NCBI GenBank assembly: GCA_000696115.1
Contig: JJOH01000004.1
Span: 247,540 to 311,539, forward strand
Direction: 5' to 3'
DNA: 64,000 bases
Source of the DNA: Streptomyces olindensis
Lineage (GTDB): Bacteria; Actinomycetota; Actinomycetes; Streptomycetales; Streptomycetaceae
Shown in pieces: positions 33,811-43,435 of this stretch. Position numbers and translations under genes: made by a program. Below the pieces are notes generated by a model. The model was not told the DNA's origin. It saw nothing but the letters and a program-made list of their open reading frames with translations, and ran no database searches. Position 1 is the stretch's first letter, and each line of letters starts with the position of its first letter.

Positions 33811-35349
33811 TCAGTGGACGTCGCCCATCAGGGACTTGACCTTCCTGCGGTACATGTACACCGCGACACCCGCGAGGGCGGCGAGCACCGCCTCCACGGC
33901 GACCGCGCCGGTGCCGCTCAGGTCCACGCCACCGACGGCCGGGTTGGAGAGCAGGCCCGTCACCGAGTCGCCCGCCGTGACCGCGAGGAACCAGACGCCC
34001 ATCATCTGGCTGGCGTACTTGGCCGGGGCCATCTTCGTCGTCACCGACAGGCCGACGGGGGAGAGGCACAGCTCGCCGACGGTCTGGATCAGGTAGATGC
34101 CCACCAGCCACATCGGGCTGACCAGCGTGTCGCCGTCGGCCATGCCCATCGGCAGCAGGAAGAAGAAGAACGAGACGCCGATGAAGAACAGCGCCGCGGC
34201 GAACTTGGCGACGGTGCTCGGCTCCTTGCCCTTGCGGTTCAGCCACAGCCAGAACCAGGCGAAGACCGGGGCCAGCGCCATGATGAACACCGGGTTCAGC
34301 GACTGGTACCAGGAGGACGGGAAGTCGAACCCGAGCAGCGAGCCGGAGGCCTTCGTTTCACCGAACGCCTGGACCGTGGAACCGCCCTGGTCGTAGATCA
34401 TCCAGAACACGGCGGCGGCGACGAAGAACCAGATGTAGCCGGTCATCTTCGACTGCTCGACGTCGCTGAGCTCCTTGTCCCGCTTGATGCGGATCAGCAC
34501 GCCGGCCGGGATGATCAGCCCGATCACCGTCAGCGGGATCATCGCCCAGTTGAGCGTGAAGTGGCCGGTGAAGCCGACGACGCCGTAGAAGACGGCCGCG
34601 ACGATCAGCCACAGCAGGCCCTTGCGCAGCCAGGACGCGCGCTCCTCGGCCGCCAGCGGCTTCGGCACGACGTTGCTCTGCGGGCTCAGGTTGCGGGTGC
34701 CGATGAGGAACGCCGCGAGACCGATGCCCATGCCGACCGCGGCCAGACCGAAGCCGAGGTGCCAGCTGACCTGCTGGCCGACGGTGCCGATGATCAGCGG
34801 CGCGAAGAAGGCACCCATGTTGATGCCCATGTAGAAGATCGTGAAGCCGCCGTCACGGCGCGGGTCGTCCGGCCCGTCGTAGAGGTGGCCGACCATCGTC
34901 GAGATGTTGGCCTTCAGCAGGCCGGAGCCGAGCGCCACCAGGGCCAGACCGGCGAAGAAGGGCGCCTGGCCGCCGGGCAGGGCCAGCACCAGGTGGCCCG
35001 CCATGATCGTGACGGCCGCGATCGCCACCGTCCTGCGCGGCCCCCAGACCCGGTCGCCGAGCCAGCCGCCGGGCATGGCGAGCAGGTACACCATCGACAG
35101 GTACACCGAGTAGATCGCCGTCGTCGTGGCGAGGTCCATGCCGAGACCGCCGCCCATGCTGCCCTTCTTGGCGTCCGGGCCGCCGGAGAGCAGGTACACG
35201 ACGAGCAGGGCCCGCATGCCGTAGAAGCTGAACCGCTCCCACATCTCGGTCATGAAGAGGGTGGCCAGTCCGCGGGGGTGGCCGAAGAAGGTCTTCTCGG
35301 AGCCCGGGGTGCCCGGGCGGGCCGAGTCCTTCGTCAGGCTGGACGCCAT
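33811..35349 (-). CDS. POT-family proton-coupled oligopeptide transporter
   Basis: 512 residues from the ATG at 35349 (AAGGA six bases upstream; frame open further but not conserved). POT (PTR2) transporters import di- and tripeptides with protons. Near residues 20-60 is the start of helix 1 with the ExxERF-type motif TEMWERFSFYGMRALLVVYL (E-x-x-E-R-F/Y). The second family signature FTIFYMGINMGAFFAPLIIG and the motif GGWLGDRVWGPRRTV between helices are both clear. About 14 hydrophobic segments are spread through the protein. It is a single-gene unit bounded by the 29 bp hairpin. The dipeptidase genes downstream in the window fit a general peptide-use theme, but no direct link is shown. Confidence 0.92.
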   Translation of the reverse strand: MASSLTKDSARPGTPGSEKTFFGHPRGLATLFMTEMWERFSFYGMRALLVVYLLSGGPDAKKGSMGGGLGMDLATTTAIYSVYLSMVYLLAMPGGWLGDRVWGPRRTVAIAAVTIMAGHLVLALPGGQAPFFAGLALVALGSGLLKANISTMVGHLYDGPDDPRRDGGFTIFYMGINMGAFFAPLIIGTVGQQVSWHLGFGLAAVGMGIGLAAFLIGTRNLSPQSNVVPKPLAAEERASWLRKGLLWLIVAAVFYGVVGFTGHFTLNWAMIPLTVIGLIIPAGVLIRIKRDKELSDVEQSKMTGYIWFFVAAAVFWMIYDQGGSTVQAFGETKASGSLLGFDFPSSWYQSLNPVFIMALAPVFAWFWLWLNRKGKEPSTVAKFAAALFFIGVSFFFFLLPMGMADGDTLVSPMWLVGIYLIQTVGELCLSPVGLSVTTKMAPAKYASQMMGVWFLAVTAGDSVTGLLSNPAVGGVDLSGTGAVAVEAVLAALAGVAVYMYRRKVKSLMGDVH

Positions 35350-35865
35350 GGTCGTTCCTTGCTGCTCGGGACGCGCCCCGCGACAGCGGTGGTGCGCCCG
35401 GTGGGGGCTGCCGGCACCGGTGCGTACGGCCGTCCGCCCGACGCCTACGGGGGTCCGCTCCGGGGCACGGAGCGGTGGGCGGTCGCCACCGGGATCCACA
35501 CCTCTACGCGCGTCGCCGCACGAGGAGGCCCGGCCACAGGTCGTTTCACGTTCGGGGTCGGCGGGAAACCGGCCCGGACACAAAAGAGACCTCCAGGGCA
35601 AAAGGCCTCCGAAGGTCGCCGTGCTGTAACAGGCGTTGATTCACCATACGGCAGGACACTGCCGCATATGAAAGGACTTGAGACACGGATCACAGGTGTC
35701 AGGGGAACCACAGGCCCCCTTTCCAAGGTCCTTACCAGGATCGCACCCCAAAGGCAGAGGTACGGACGCCTTCCCGGGGAACGTAAGAAACGGGTGTGCC
35801 CTCGGTAAGAATCAAGGCTTCCGGTCACACCCCAGCTCAGGGCCTCGCAGGTCTACCATCACCTC
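35350..35865. other. Long divergent intergenic region before the two-component system
   Basis: 516 bases with no supported gene. It should contain promoters for the leftward POT gene and the rightward response regulator. A perfect six-base hairpin CGGCAG-GACA-CTGCCG (35649-35664) lies in an AT-richer patch. TACCAT at 35851-35856 is a likely -10 for the response regulator, since the ATG follows nine bases later and no ribosome site is present. Confidence 0.45.
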
Positions 35866-36543
35866 ATGACCCGAGTACTGCTCGCCGAGGACGACGCGTC
35901 CATCTCGGAGCCGCTGGCCCGTGCTCTGCGCCGGGAGGGCTACGAGGTCGAGGTGCGTGAGGACGGACCCACCGCTCTCGACGCCGGAATGCAGGGCGGC
36001 GTCGACCTGGTCGTGCTCGACCTGGGTCTGCCCGGCATGGACGGTCTGGAGGTGGCCCGCCGCCTGCGTGGCGAAGGCCACAGCATTCCGATCCTCATCC
36101 TGACCGCGCGCGCCGACGAGGTGGACACCGTCGTCGGGCTCGACGCGGGCGCCGACGACTACGTCACCAAGCCGTTCCGGCTCGCCGAGCTGCTCGCCCG
36201 CGTCCGGGCCCTGCTGCGCCGCGGTGCCGCCGAGCCGCAGCAGCCGCCCGCCACGCACGGCGTGCGCATCGACGTCGAGTCGCACCGCGCCTGGATGGGC
36301 GAGGAGGAGCTCCAGCTCACCGCCAAGGAGTTCGACCTGCTGCGGGTGCTGGTGCGCGACGCGGGCCGGGTCGTCACCCGCGACCAGCTGATGCGCGAGG
36401 TCTGGGACACCACCTGGTGGTCGTCGACCAAGACCCTCGACATGCACATCTCCTGGCTGCGCAAGAAGCTCGGCGACGACGCGGCCAACCCCCGCTACAT
36501 CGCCACCGTGCGCGGTGTGGGATTCCGATTCGAGAAGAGCTGA
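35866..36543 (+). CDS. OmpR/PhoB-family response regulator
   Basis: 225 residues, ATG at 35866, apparently leaderless or nearly so. The receiver domain has the acidic pocket LLAEDDASI, phospho-acceptor D52 in VVLDLGLPGMDG, Thr in ILILTARADEVD and the switch lysine in DYVTKPF. The winged-helix C-terminal domain runs from about 128 with LQLTAKEFDLLRVL, DQLMREVWD, and TLDMHISWLRKKLGDD ending in YIATVRGVGFRFE. It is the partner of the kinase encoded 28 bases downstream. It resembles the CutR-like group of Streptomyces regulators in its short linker. The target genes are unknown; the peptide transporter is a divergent neighbour. Confidence 0.92.
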   Translation: MTRVLLAEDDASISEPLARALRREGYEVEVREDGPTALDAGMQGGVDLVVLDLGLPGMDGLEVARRLRGEGHSIPILILTARADEVDTVVGLDAGADDYVTKPFRLAELLARVRALLRRGAAEPQQPPATHGVRIDVESHRAWMGEEELQLTAKEFDLLRVLVRDAGRVVTRDQLMREVWDTTWWSSTKTLDMHISWLRKKLGDDAANPRYIATVRGVGFRFEKS

Positions 36544-36571
36544 GCCGCGAGGCAGGCTCGGGTAACAGGAC

Positions 36572-37849
36572 ATGCGCCGCCGACTGATCCAGTCCACGCT
36601 CGCCGTGGTCCTCGTCGTGATCGCCGTCTTCGGCGTCTCCCTCGTCATCGTCGAGACCCGGACGATCAGCAACAGCGCCCAGGAGCGGGTGGAGTCCGAG
36701 GCGGTCCGGCTGGCCAGCATCGTCGACAGCCGGCTCTTCGGCGCGCAGCAGGTCGACGCGGAGGTCCTGCGCGACCAGGTCACGCAGGACCGCTACTACG
36801 CGGTGATCCGGCTCCCCGGCGAGGCACCCATCGAGGTCGGCACCAAGCCGTCCGGTGACGTCATCGAGGCGACCGCGCCCGGCGAGGAGGGCGAGACGGT
36901 CACCGTCCAGGAGCCGCGCTCCTCGGTGACCCGGGAGGTCGGCCGCACCCTGCTGATCATCGCGCTGGTCGCGCTGCTGGCGGTCGTGGCCGCGGTGCTG
37001 CTCGCGGTCCGCCAGGCCAACCGGCTGGCATCACCGCTGACCGACCTCGCGGAGACGGCCGAGCGTCTCGGCTCCGGCGATCCGCGCCCCCGGCACAAGC
37101 GGTACGGCGTGCCCGAGCTGGACCGGGTGGCGGACGTGCTGGACGGCTCCGCCGAGCGCATCGCACGCATGCTGACCGCCGAACGCCGTCTGGCCGCCGA
37201 CGCCTCCCACCAGCTGCGGACGCCGCTCACGGCCCTGTCCATGCGGCTGGAGGAGATCACCCTCACCGACGACCCGGACACGGTGAAGGAGGAGGCGACG
37301 ATCGCGCTGACCCAGGTCGAGCGGCTCACGGACGTCGTCGAGCGGCTGCTGACCAACTCCCGCGATCCGCGCACCGGCTCCGCCGTCACCTTCGACCTCG
37401 ACGAGGTCATCCAGCAGCAGCTCGCCGAGTGGCGGCCGGCGTACCGCAGCGCGGGCCGGGCCATCGTCAGCTCCGGCAAGCGGCATCTGGAGGCGGTGGG
37501 CACGCCCGGCGCCGTCGCGCAGGTCCTGGCCGCGCTGATCGAGAACTCGCTCATGCACGGCGGGGGCACGGTCGCGCTGCGCACCCGCGTCACCGGCAAC
37601 CAGGCCGTCATCGAGGTCACGGACGAGGGCCCCGGGGTCCCGGCCGACCTGGGCGCCCGCATCTTCGAGCGGGCCATCAGCGGCCGCAACTCCACGGGCA
37701 TCGGCCTGGCCGTGGCCCGGGACCTGGCGGAAGCGGACGGCGGCCGCCTGGAGATGCTCCAGACCAAGCCCCCGGTCTTCGGCCTGTTCCTGTCCCGCAC
37801 GCCGGTGCGCAAGAACCCGGAGAACGACGGGGAGCCGATGGTCCGCTAG
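36572..37849 (+). CDS. Membrane sensor histidine kinase
   Basis: 425 residues, ATG at 36572. TM1 is at residues 9-25 (AVVLVVIAVFGVSLVIVE), a small extracellular domain of about 100 residues follows, and TM2 is LLIIALVALLAVVAAVLLAV near 126-147. A HAMP-like linker (RLASPLTDLAETAERLGSGD) leads to the dimerisation helix with the phospho-accepting His213 in AADASHQLRTPLTALSMRLEEI. The ATPase domain has N box LAALIENSLMHG, G1 EVTDEGPGVP and a G2 segment around NSTGIGLAVARDLAEADGG. It works with the regulator at 35866-36543. The signal is unknown. Confidence 0.92.
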   Translation: MRRRLIQSTLAVVLVVIAVFGVSLVIVETRTISNSAQERVESEAVRLASIVDSRLFGAQQVDAEVLRDQVTQDRYYAVIRLPGEAPIEVGTKPSGDVIEATAPGEEGETVTVQEPRSSVTREVGRTLLIIALVALLAVVAAVLLAVRQANRLASPLTDLAETAERLGSGDPRPRHKRYGVPELDRVADVLDGSAERIARMLTAERRLAADASHQLRTPLTALSMRLEEITLTDDPDTVKEEATIALTQVERLTDVVERLLTNSRDPRTGSAVTFDLDEVIQQQLAEWRPAYRSAGRAIVSSGKRHLEAVGTPGAVAQVLAALIENSLMHGGGTVALRTRVTGNQAVIEVTDEGPGVPADLGARIFERAISGRNSTGIGLAVARDLAEADGGRLEMLQTKPPVFGLFLSRTPVRKNPENDGEPMVR

Positions 37850-37871
37850 TACCTGGGCACCCCGGGGCGGG

Positions 37872-38378
37872 CTACGGCACGCGCTGCTTCGTCCGGGACT
37901 GCCGGGACCGTTCCCGCTTCAGGATCGACTCGGCGTCCGCCACGGCCTCCCGCGCGGGCAGCGCGCGGAACACCCACGTGCGGTACGACCAGAAGCGGAA
38001 CAGGGTCGCGACGCCGATGCCGAGGAACTTGAAGATGTTGTTCTGCAGCGGGGTGTCCCAGCCGAAGCCGTACGTGGCCGTGTACAGGACACCGTTCTCG
38101 ATGACCAGCCCGACCGCGCTGAACAGCAGGAACAGGCTCATCTCGCGTGTGCGGCGGGTCTTGTCGCGGTCGCGGTAGGTGAAGTAGCGGAAGCCGACGT
38201 AGTTGAAGATGATCGCGACGACGGTCGCGATCACGCTCGCGCGCACCACCTGGAGGTCGGTCACATGCCGCACCAGGTTGAACACGAGGAGGTTGACGAG
38301 CACGCCGGCCCCGCCGACCGCGCCGAATTTGGCGACTTCCCGACAGAGCCGTCGGAGCCGCGAGGCACCATGTCCCAT
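37872..38378 (-). CDS. GtrA-family membrane protein
   Basis: 168 residues, ATG at 38378. Four hydrophobic segments match GtrA: FGAVGGAGVLVNLLVFNLV, ASVIATVVAIIFNYVGFRYFTY, SLFLLFSAVGLVIENGVLYTA and IFKFLGIGVATLFRFWSYRTWVF. The last segment, with FxxWSYRTWVF, is the family signature (RFxxxRxWVF). GtrA proteins are thought to help flip or deliver undecaprenyl-linked sugars for wall glycopolymer decoration, which would fit the wall-polymer genes further right in the window. The C-terminal 30 residues are charged. It converges on the kinase gene with a 22-base gap and is divergent from purK. Confidence 0.85.
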   Translation of the reverse strand: MGHGASRLRRLCREVAKFGAVGGAGVLVNLLVFNLVRHVTDLQVVRASVIATVVAIIFNYVGFRYFTYRDRDKTRRTREMSLFLLFSAVGLVIENGVLYTATYGFGWDTPLQNNIFKFLGIGVATLFRFWSYRTWVFRALPAREAVADAESILKRERSRQSRTKQRVP

Positions 38379-38541
38379 GGTCGTGCAGGCCCCCGTCCGT
38401 CGGTTGGCGTCAACCCAGCCATGCTAACCACCCTCCCGCGCGATCTTCCTGCGGACGGCGGTGGACGGCCGGAGATGGTCCGGGCAGGGCCGGGCGGGGA
38501 CAGGAAACCGGCCACCTTGGCGCGGCCGATACCCTGGGGGA

Positions 38542-39681
38542 GTGACGTTCCCGGTAGTCGGCATGGTCGGCGGGGGCCAGCTCGCTCGTATGACACACGA
38601 GGCAGGCATCCCGCTGGGCATCAGGTTCAAGCTTCTCAGTGACACCCCGCAGGACTCCGCTGCGCAGGTCGTGAGCGATGTCGTCGTCGGCGACTATCGC
38701 GACCTCGACACGCTGCGCGAGTTCGCACGCGGGTGCGACGTGATCACCTTCGATCACGAACACGTACCCACCGAGCACCTCCGGGCCCTGGAGGCGGACG
38801 GCATCCCCGTGCGCCCCGGCCCGGACGCGCTCGTGCACGCCCAGGACAAGGGCGTGATGCGTGCGAGGCTCGACGCGATCGGCGTGCCCTGCCCGAGACA
38901 CAGGATCGTTTCCGATCCGCAGGACGTGGCCGCGTTCGCGGCCGAGGGCGACGGATTCCCCGTCGTCCTCAAGACCGTCCGCGGCGGGTACGACGGCAAG
39001 GGCGTGTGGGTCGTGGACTCCGTGGAGGAGGCCGCGGACCCATTCAAGGCCGGGGTGCCCGTGCTCGCCGAGGAGAAGGTCGACTTCGTCCGCGAGCTCG
39101 CCGCCAACGTCGTCCGCTCCCCGCACGGCCAGGCCGTGGCCTACCCGGTCGTGGAGTCGCGGCAGGTCAACGGCGTCTGCGACACGGTCATCGCCCCGGC
39201 GCCCGACCTCGACGAGGCCCTCGCCCTGGAGGCCTCCGAAATGGCGCTGAACATCGCCAAGGAACTCGGTGTCGTCGGCCACCTCGCCGTCGAGCTGTTC
39301 CAGACCCGCGACGGCCGCATCCTCGTCAACGAGCTGGCGATGCGCCCGCACAACTCCGGCCACTGGTCGATGGACGGCGCCGTCACCAGCCAGTTCGCCA
39401 ACCACGTCCGCGCGGTCCTGGACCTGCCCCTGGGCGACCCGCGCCCGCGCGCCACGTGGACGGTCATGGTCAACGTCCTCGGCGGCGACTTCCCGGACAT
39501 GTACTCGGCGTACCTGCACTGCATGGCCCGCGACCCGCAGCTCAAGATCCACATGTACGGCAAGGACGTGAAGCCCGGCCGCAAGGTCGGTCACGTCAAC
39601 ACCTACGGCGACGACCTGGACGACGTGCTGGAGCGCGCCCGTCACGCTGCCGGCTACCTGAGAGGCACCATCACCGAATGA
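38542..39681 (+). CDS. purK: 5-(carboxyamino)imidazole ribonucleotide synthase
   Basis: 379 residues from a GTG at 38542; the frame is open upstream but the conserved start is [16 protein letters not shown], and GATACC at 38528-38533 suggests a leaderless or very short leader. It is an ATP-grasp enzyme: N-terminal dinucleotide-like loop, ATP-binding core [39 protein letters not shown], and the metal-binding [19 protein letters not shown]. It converts AIR, bicarbonate and ATP to N5-CAIR in de novo purine synthesis. It overlaps purE by four bases (ATGA), the classic purK-purE pair. Confidence 0.96.
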   Translation: MTFPVVGMVGGGQLARMTHEAGIPLGIRFKLLSDTPQDSAAQVVSDVVVGDYRDLDTLREFARGCDVITFDHEHVPTEHLRALEADGIPVRPGPDALVHAQDKGVMRARLDAIGVPCPRHRIVSDPQDVAAFAAEGDGFPVVLKTVRGGYDGKGVWVVDSVEEAADPFKAGVPVLAEEKVDFVRELAANVVRSPHGQAVAYPVVESRQVNGVCDTVIAPAPDLDEALALEASEMALNIAKELGVVGHLAVELFQTRDGRILVNELAMRPHNSGHWSMDGAVTSQFANHVRAVLDLPLGDPRPRATWTVMVNVLGGDFPDMYSAYLHCMARDPQLKIHMYGKDVKPGRKVGHVNTYGDDLDDVLERARHAAGYLRGTITE

Positions 39682-40205
39682 GCCCTGTTGTTGGCATCGT
39701 CATGGGGTCGGACTCCGACTGGCCCGTCATGGAGGCCGCCGCCAAGGCCCTCGACGAGTTCGAGATCGCCTACGAGGTCGACGTCGTCTCCGCGCACCGC
39801 ATGCCGCGCGAGATGGTCGCCTACGGCGAGCAGGCCGACGAGCGCGGGCTCAAGGTGATCATCGCCGGGGCCGGCGGCGCCGCCCACCTGCCCGGCATGC
39901 TCGCCTCGGTGACGCCGCTGCCGGTGATCGGTGTCCCCGTGCCGCTGAAGTACCTCGACGGCATGGACAGCCTCCTGTCGATCGTGCAGATGCCGGCCGG
40001 CGTCCCGGTCGCCACGGTCTCGGTCGCCGGCGCCCGCAACGCCGGTCTGCTGGCGGCCCGCATCCTCGCCGCGCACGACGAGGAACTGCGCGGCCGGATG
40101 CGCGAGTTCCAGCAGGAGCTCAACGACCAGGCCACCGAGAAGGGCAAGCGCCTGCGCTCCAAGGTCGAGGGCACGGGCGGCTTCGGCTTCGGCGCGGGGA
40201 AGTGA
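39678..40205 (+). CDS. purE: N5-carboxyaminoimidazole ribonucleotide mutase
   Basis: 175 residues, ATG at 39678 overlapping the purK stop. PurE class I motifs are plain: [14 protein letters not shown], the catalytic-His region [65 protein letters not shown] split over its loop, and [12 protein letters not shown]. It moves the carboxylate of N5-CAIR to C4 to give CAIR. The last 25 residues ([19 protein letters not shown]) are an actinobacterial tail. The next gene starts at or just after the stop, so the dipeptidase is probably co-transcribed. Confidence 0.97.
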   Translation: MSPVVGIVMGSDSDWPVMEAAAKALDEFEIAYEVDVVSAHRMPREMVAYGEQADERGLKVIIAGAGGAAHLPGMLASVTPLPVIGVPVPLKYLDGMDSLLSIVQMPAGVPVATVSVAGARNAGLLAARILAAHDEELRGRMREFQQELNDQATEKGKRLRSKVEGTGGFGFGAGK

Positions 40206-40210
40206 CGACG

Positions 40211-41389
40211 ATGACCTCCGGTGAGGCGGCCCGGGAACTCCTGCGGGAGTTCCCGGTCGTCGACGGGCACAACGACCTGCCCTGGGCGCTGCGCGAGCAG
40301 GTCCGCTACGACCTGGACGCCCGGGACATCACCGCCGACCAGTCCGCCCACCTGCACACCGACCTCCCGCGCCTGCGGGCCGGCGGTGTCGGTGCGCAGT
40401 TCTGGTCGGTGTACGTCCGCACGGACGCGCCCGACCCGGTCGCGGCCACCCTCGAACAGATCGACTGCGTACGGCAGTTGCTGACCCGTCACCCGGAGGA
40501 CCTGCGCCCCGCGCTGACCGCCGCCGACATGGAGGCCGCGCGCCGCGAGGGCCGTATCGCATCCCTCATGGGCGCGGAGGGCGGCCACTCCATCGCCAAC
40601 TCCCTGGGCACCCTGCGCGGTCTGTACGGACTCGGCGTGCGCTACCTCACGCTCACCCACAACGACAACGTGGACTGGGCGGACTCCGCGACCGACGAGC
40701 CGCGGGCCGGGGGCCTCACCGCGTTCGGCCGGGAGGTCGTACGGGAGATGAACCGCCTCGGCATGCTCGTCGACCTCTCCCACGTGGCCGCGACGACGAT
40801 GCGGGACGCGCTCGACGCGAGCTCGGCCCCGGTGATCTTCTCCCACTCCTCCGCCCGGGCCGTCTGCGACCACCCGCGCAACATCCCGGACGACGTCCTG
40901 GAGCGGCTGCCCGCCAACGGCGGCATCGCGATGGTGACGTTCGTGCCGAAGTTCGTGCTCCAGGCGGCCGTCGAATGGACCGCCGCGGCCGACGAGAACA
41001 TGCGCGCCCACGGCTTCCACCACCTCGACACCACCCCGGAGGCCATGAAGGTCCACCGGGCCTTCGAGGAGCGCCACCCGCGCCCGGTCGCCACGGTGGC
41101 GACGGTCGCCGACCACCTGGACCACATGCGCGAGGTCGCCGGCGTCGACCACCTCGGCATCGGCGGCGACTACGACGGCACAGCCTTCACCCCCGACGGC
41201 CTGGACGACGTCTCCGGCTACCCCAACCTGATCGCGGAACTCCTCGACCGCGGCTGGTCGAAGGCCGACCTGACCAAGCTGACCTGGAAGAACGCGGTCC
41301 GCGTCCTGGACGCGGCGGAGGACGTGGCCCGGGCACTCCAGGAGACACGGTCGCCGTCCCACGCGCGCATCGAGGACCTGGACGGCTGA
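40211..41389 (+). CDS. M19-family membrane-type dipeptidase (active form)
   Basis: 392 residues from the ATG at 40211 (GGGGA ten bases upstream); a GTG at 40202 overlapping the purE stop would add three residues. Renal-dipeptidase family with intact zinc ligands: [10 protein letters not shown] (His, Asp), [10 protein letters not shown] (Glu), [11 protein letters not shown] (His) and [20 protein letters not shown] (His), plus the terminal [16 protein letters not shown]. It hydrolyses dipeptides, often including D-residues or dehydropeptides. Standard length, no signal peptide, so it is cytosolic. It sits at the end of purK-purE. A paralogue that has lost all these ligands lies at 43795-44928. 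Confidence 0.9.
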   Translation: MTSGEAARELLREFPVVDGHNDLPWALREQVRYDLDARDITADQSAHLHTDLPRLRAGGVGAQFWSVYVRTDAPDPVAATLEQIDCVRQLLTRHPEDLRPALTAADMEAARREGRIASLMGAEGGHSIANSLGTLRGLYGLGVRYLTLTHNDNVDWADSATDEPRAGGLTAFGREVVREMNRLGMLVDLSHVAATTMRDALDASSAPVIFSHSSARAVCDHPRNIPDDVLERLPANGGIAMVTFVPKFVLQAAVEWTAAADENMRAHGFHHLDTTPEAMKVHRAFEERHPRPVATVATVADHLDHMREVAGVDHLGIGGDYDGTAFTPDGLDDVSGYPNLIAELLDRGWSKADLTKLTWKNAVRVLDAAEDVARALQETRSPSHARIEDLDG

Positions 41390-41630
41390 CCGCCGCCGCG
41401 ATCGTGACCTTGGCCGGTGTACGCACCCTGCCGCCCGGTTCGCAGGCGCGGGCCGGCGGCGGGCTGTTGAAGGGCCGCTACGGCGGGTAAGACCGTGGTG
41501 GACGTACCGCGTTATCGCAGTTTCTCGGATCGAGCCTGGCGTTGACGGGGCCCGAGCCGCCCGGGTGCGATCTCCCGGCGCCGGGCGAGCTGCCAGGAGT
41601 GGCAACTCGGCGTTGCGAGAGGGGGCGGCA

Positions 41631-41846
41631 TTGGCTGAGGATCGTGGTGCGGTTTCTTGGCGCAAGAGCAGTTACAGCGGCGGCAACAGCGGGGAACAGT
41701 GCTGCGAGATGGCCGTGGTGTCCGGGGAGATACTCGTTCGCGACTCGAAGTGCCCGAGCCGCGTGGTGCTGGTCTTCACCCCGGACGCCTGGCGGACGGC
41801 GCTGGCGTGGATGTCCCGCCCGGTGCCGGACCGGGCGGCGCCATGA
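41631..41846 (+). CDS. DUF397 small protein
   Basis: 71 residues from a TTG at 41631, supported by GAGAGGGGG five bases upstream; no ATG or GTG is available at the right place. The body WRKSSYSGGNSGEQCCEMAV, then ILVRDSKCPSRVVLVFTPDAWRTAL, is a textbook DUF397 domain. These small proteins are encoded in dozens of copies in Streptomyces, usually next to XRE/DUF5753 regulators of the WhiJ type, and are thought to modulate them. The XRE protein at 42581-43435 is the likely partner. The gene overlaps the following small ORF by four bases. Confidence 0.8.
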   Translation: MAEDRGAVSWRKSSYSGGNSGEQCCEMAVVSGEILVRDSKCPSRVVLVFTPDAWRTALAWMSRPVPDRAAP

Positions 41847-42148
41847 ACGCATCGGACGCGGACGGACGTGAGATGAGCAGCACCCGCCATGAGCGGTCGA
41901 AGAGCAGGGAGCCCGGACTCGTCGGCTACTGCGTGGTGACCGGTGCGCTCGCGTCGGCTGCGGGTGCCGGCGCCTCGCTCCTGGGCGGGGCCCTGTGGAC
42001 GCGGCTCACCATGTGGGTGGCGGTGCTGGTCGGGGTGTCCGCGGTCGCGGGCTGGTGGTGGGTGCGCTCGCCCGCTACCGCACGTCATTGGACCGTTGAT
42101 CTTCTGGTGCGTCCGGCAACAAGGGACGTACCGTCTCGAAGAGCCTGA
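41843..42148 (+). CDS. Small two-TM protein, possible
   Basis: 101 residues, ATG at 41843 overlapping the DUF397 stop as ATGA, suggesting coupled translation. After a charged 35-residue start, two hydrophobic stretches follow (LVGYCVVTGALASAAGAGASLL and MWVAVLVGVSAVAGWWWV), then a basic tail. The last 74 bases overlap, tail to tail, the 3' end of the leftward gene at 42075-42542. It may end earlier in relatives, so its C-terminus should be treated as uncertain. No family is recognised. Confidence 0.5.
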   Translation: MNASDADGREMSSTRHERSKSREPGLVGYCVVTGALASAAGAGASLLGGALWTRLTMWVAVLVGVSAVAGWWWVRSPATARHWTVDLLVRPATRDVPSRRA

Positions 42149-42542
42149 TGAACGCGCGGACCAGGAGCGGTCCCCCGCCGACGCTCCCGATCCAGCAGAT
42201 CTCCGGGGGCACGCCCATCCGGATGCCGGCGTAGGCCACGAGGGTGGAGACGGCCGAGGAGAACACCACCAGCGCGGCGAGGTTGCGGACCACCCGTATG
42301 AGGTCGTCCACATGGGCCCGGCGGCGACGGATGACCTGCTCGGTTTCCGCCTTCCTCAGCCGGAGCAGACGAGCGCACGCCTCGCGGCCGGCGATCGCTC
42401 TCCGCACCAGTGCGGCCTCCTCGGAGCCCTGGGGCGGGCGACCGGGCCCAGGGGCGGCCGCCGGGCGCGTCGAGCCGGCGCGCGCCTTACCGGGGGACGG
42501 CTCCGTCCTGCGGCGCCTCTTCCTCCCCTTTTCCGTCGTCAT
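42075..42542 (-). CDS. Hypothetical membrane protein
   Basis: 155 residues from the ATG at 42542 with AGGGGAAG upstream. The first 60 residues are basic and Pro/Ala-rich (KGRKRRRRTEPSPGKARAGS). A helical region (EEAALVRRAIAGREACARLLRLRKAETEQVIRRRRAHVDDL, in pieces) leads to two hydrophobic segments, VVRNLAALVVFSSAVSTLVAYAGI and ICWIGSVGGGPLLVRAFIRLF. No known domain is recognised. It lies downstream of the XRE gene in the same direction with a 38-base gap and may be co-transcribed with it. Confidence 0.6.
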   Translation of the reverse strand: MTTEKGRKRRRRTEPSPGKARAGSTRPAAAPGPGRPPQGSEEAALVRRAIAGREACARLLRLRKAETEQVIRRRRAHVDDLIRVVRNLAALVVFSSAVSTLVAYAGIRMGVPPEICWIGSVGGGPLLVRAFIRLFETVRPLLPDAPEDQRSNDVR

Positions 42543-42580
42543 GGCTTCCCCTGGGCCCCCGAGGCACGCTGAACCGACGG

Positions 42581-43435
42581 TCAGGTGCGGTGGAATTGAT
42601 CGATGAGTTCGTCGAGCAGCGCCACCGTGTCGTCCTCGGTCAGCGCCTTGTTGCGCAGGTCTTCGAAGCACTCCTGGTACCGGGCGACCAGTTCACGGTC
42701 GTCCCGGTTCGTCAGCATGCCTCCCGGGCCTGCCATGTAGAGGACGTCCTCGTCGGCCTGGAAGCCGAGGAGGAAGAAGGTGCTGTCCAGGCTGTCGTGC
42801 GCCCCCGCGGTGAACGGCAGTGCCCGGAGCGTGGCCCGGTTCTCGGTGATCAGCTCCTTGATGAAGCCCAGTTGGCGGCGCATCGTCGCGGGCCCCCCGA
42901 CCTGACGGCGCAGGGCGGCCTCGTCGAGGATCATCTCCACTTCGGGACCGTCTTCCTGAAGGACCCGCTCCTGCCGCGCCATGCGGAGGTCGACGTGCTG
43001 CTGCGCCTTGGGGTTGGGCTGGCCGGCCTCGAACAGGGCGGACACGTAGTCAGCGATCTGCAGGTGACTCGGGACGAGGCTGGGGTGATACCCCTTGATG
43101 GCGTTCGCCGCGCTCTCGTACCCCAGGTACTGGGCGAACGGCTGGCTGATGATGTCGTTGTATTCGGACCACCACGACTGGCCCTTGCTGCCCCGGGCGG
43201 CCTCCTCCAGCTCCGCCACCAGATCCGGATCTTCCACCCCGTATTCCTGGAGCATGGCCCGCAGGTCCGTGACGGACAGGCTGACCGACCCCGCCTCGAT
43301 CCGGATCAGCTTGGACAACGACCACTCGAGCACGTCGGCTGCCTGCCGTTGGGTCAGACCACGCTTGTCGCGGGCCGCTTTGAGGGCGAGACGCAGCTTG
43401 CGGCGGTTGAGGCTCGGGTCCACGGACCTGGGCAT
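42581..43435 (-). CDS. XRE-family regulator of the WhiJ/DUF5753 type
   Basis: 284 residues from the ATG at 43435 (AAGGAG four bases upstream). The helix-turn-helix occupies residues 9-70: LRLALKAARDKRGLTQRQAADVLEWSLSKLIRIEAGSVSLSVTDLRAML in outline. The C-terminal 190 residues match DUF5753, with YLGYESAANAIKGYHPSLVPSHLQ and the segments RQERVL, LDEAALRRQVGGPATMRRQL and DSTFFLLGF. Proteins of this type pair with small DUF397 proteins and regulate development or antibiotic genes in Streptomyces. The DUF397 gene at 41631-41846 is within 750 bases. The gene's own promoter region carries a dyad CGAGTC...GACTCG (43506-43536). Confidence 0.85.
   Translation of the reverse strand: MPRSVDPSLNRRKLRLALKAARDKRGLTQRQAADVLEWSLSKLIRIEAGSVSLSVTDLRAMLQEYGVEDPDLVAELEEAARGSKGQSWWSEYNDIISQPFAQYLGYESAANAIKGYHPSLVPSHLQIADYVSALFEAGQPNPKAQQHVDLRMARQERVLQEDGPEVEMILDEAALRRQVGGPATMRRQLGFIKELITENRATLRALPFTAGAHDSLDSTFFLLGFQADEDVLYMAGPGGMLTNRDDRELVARYQECFEDLRNKALTEDDTVALLDELIDQFHRT

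Noticed and set aside
35678..35869. 63-codon ORF in the long intergenic region before the response regulator
   Set aside because: No ribosome site, codon use unlike neighbours, and it overlaps the start of the response regulator gene in another frame.
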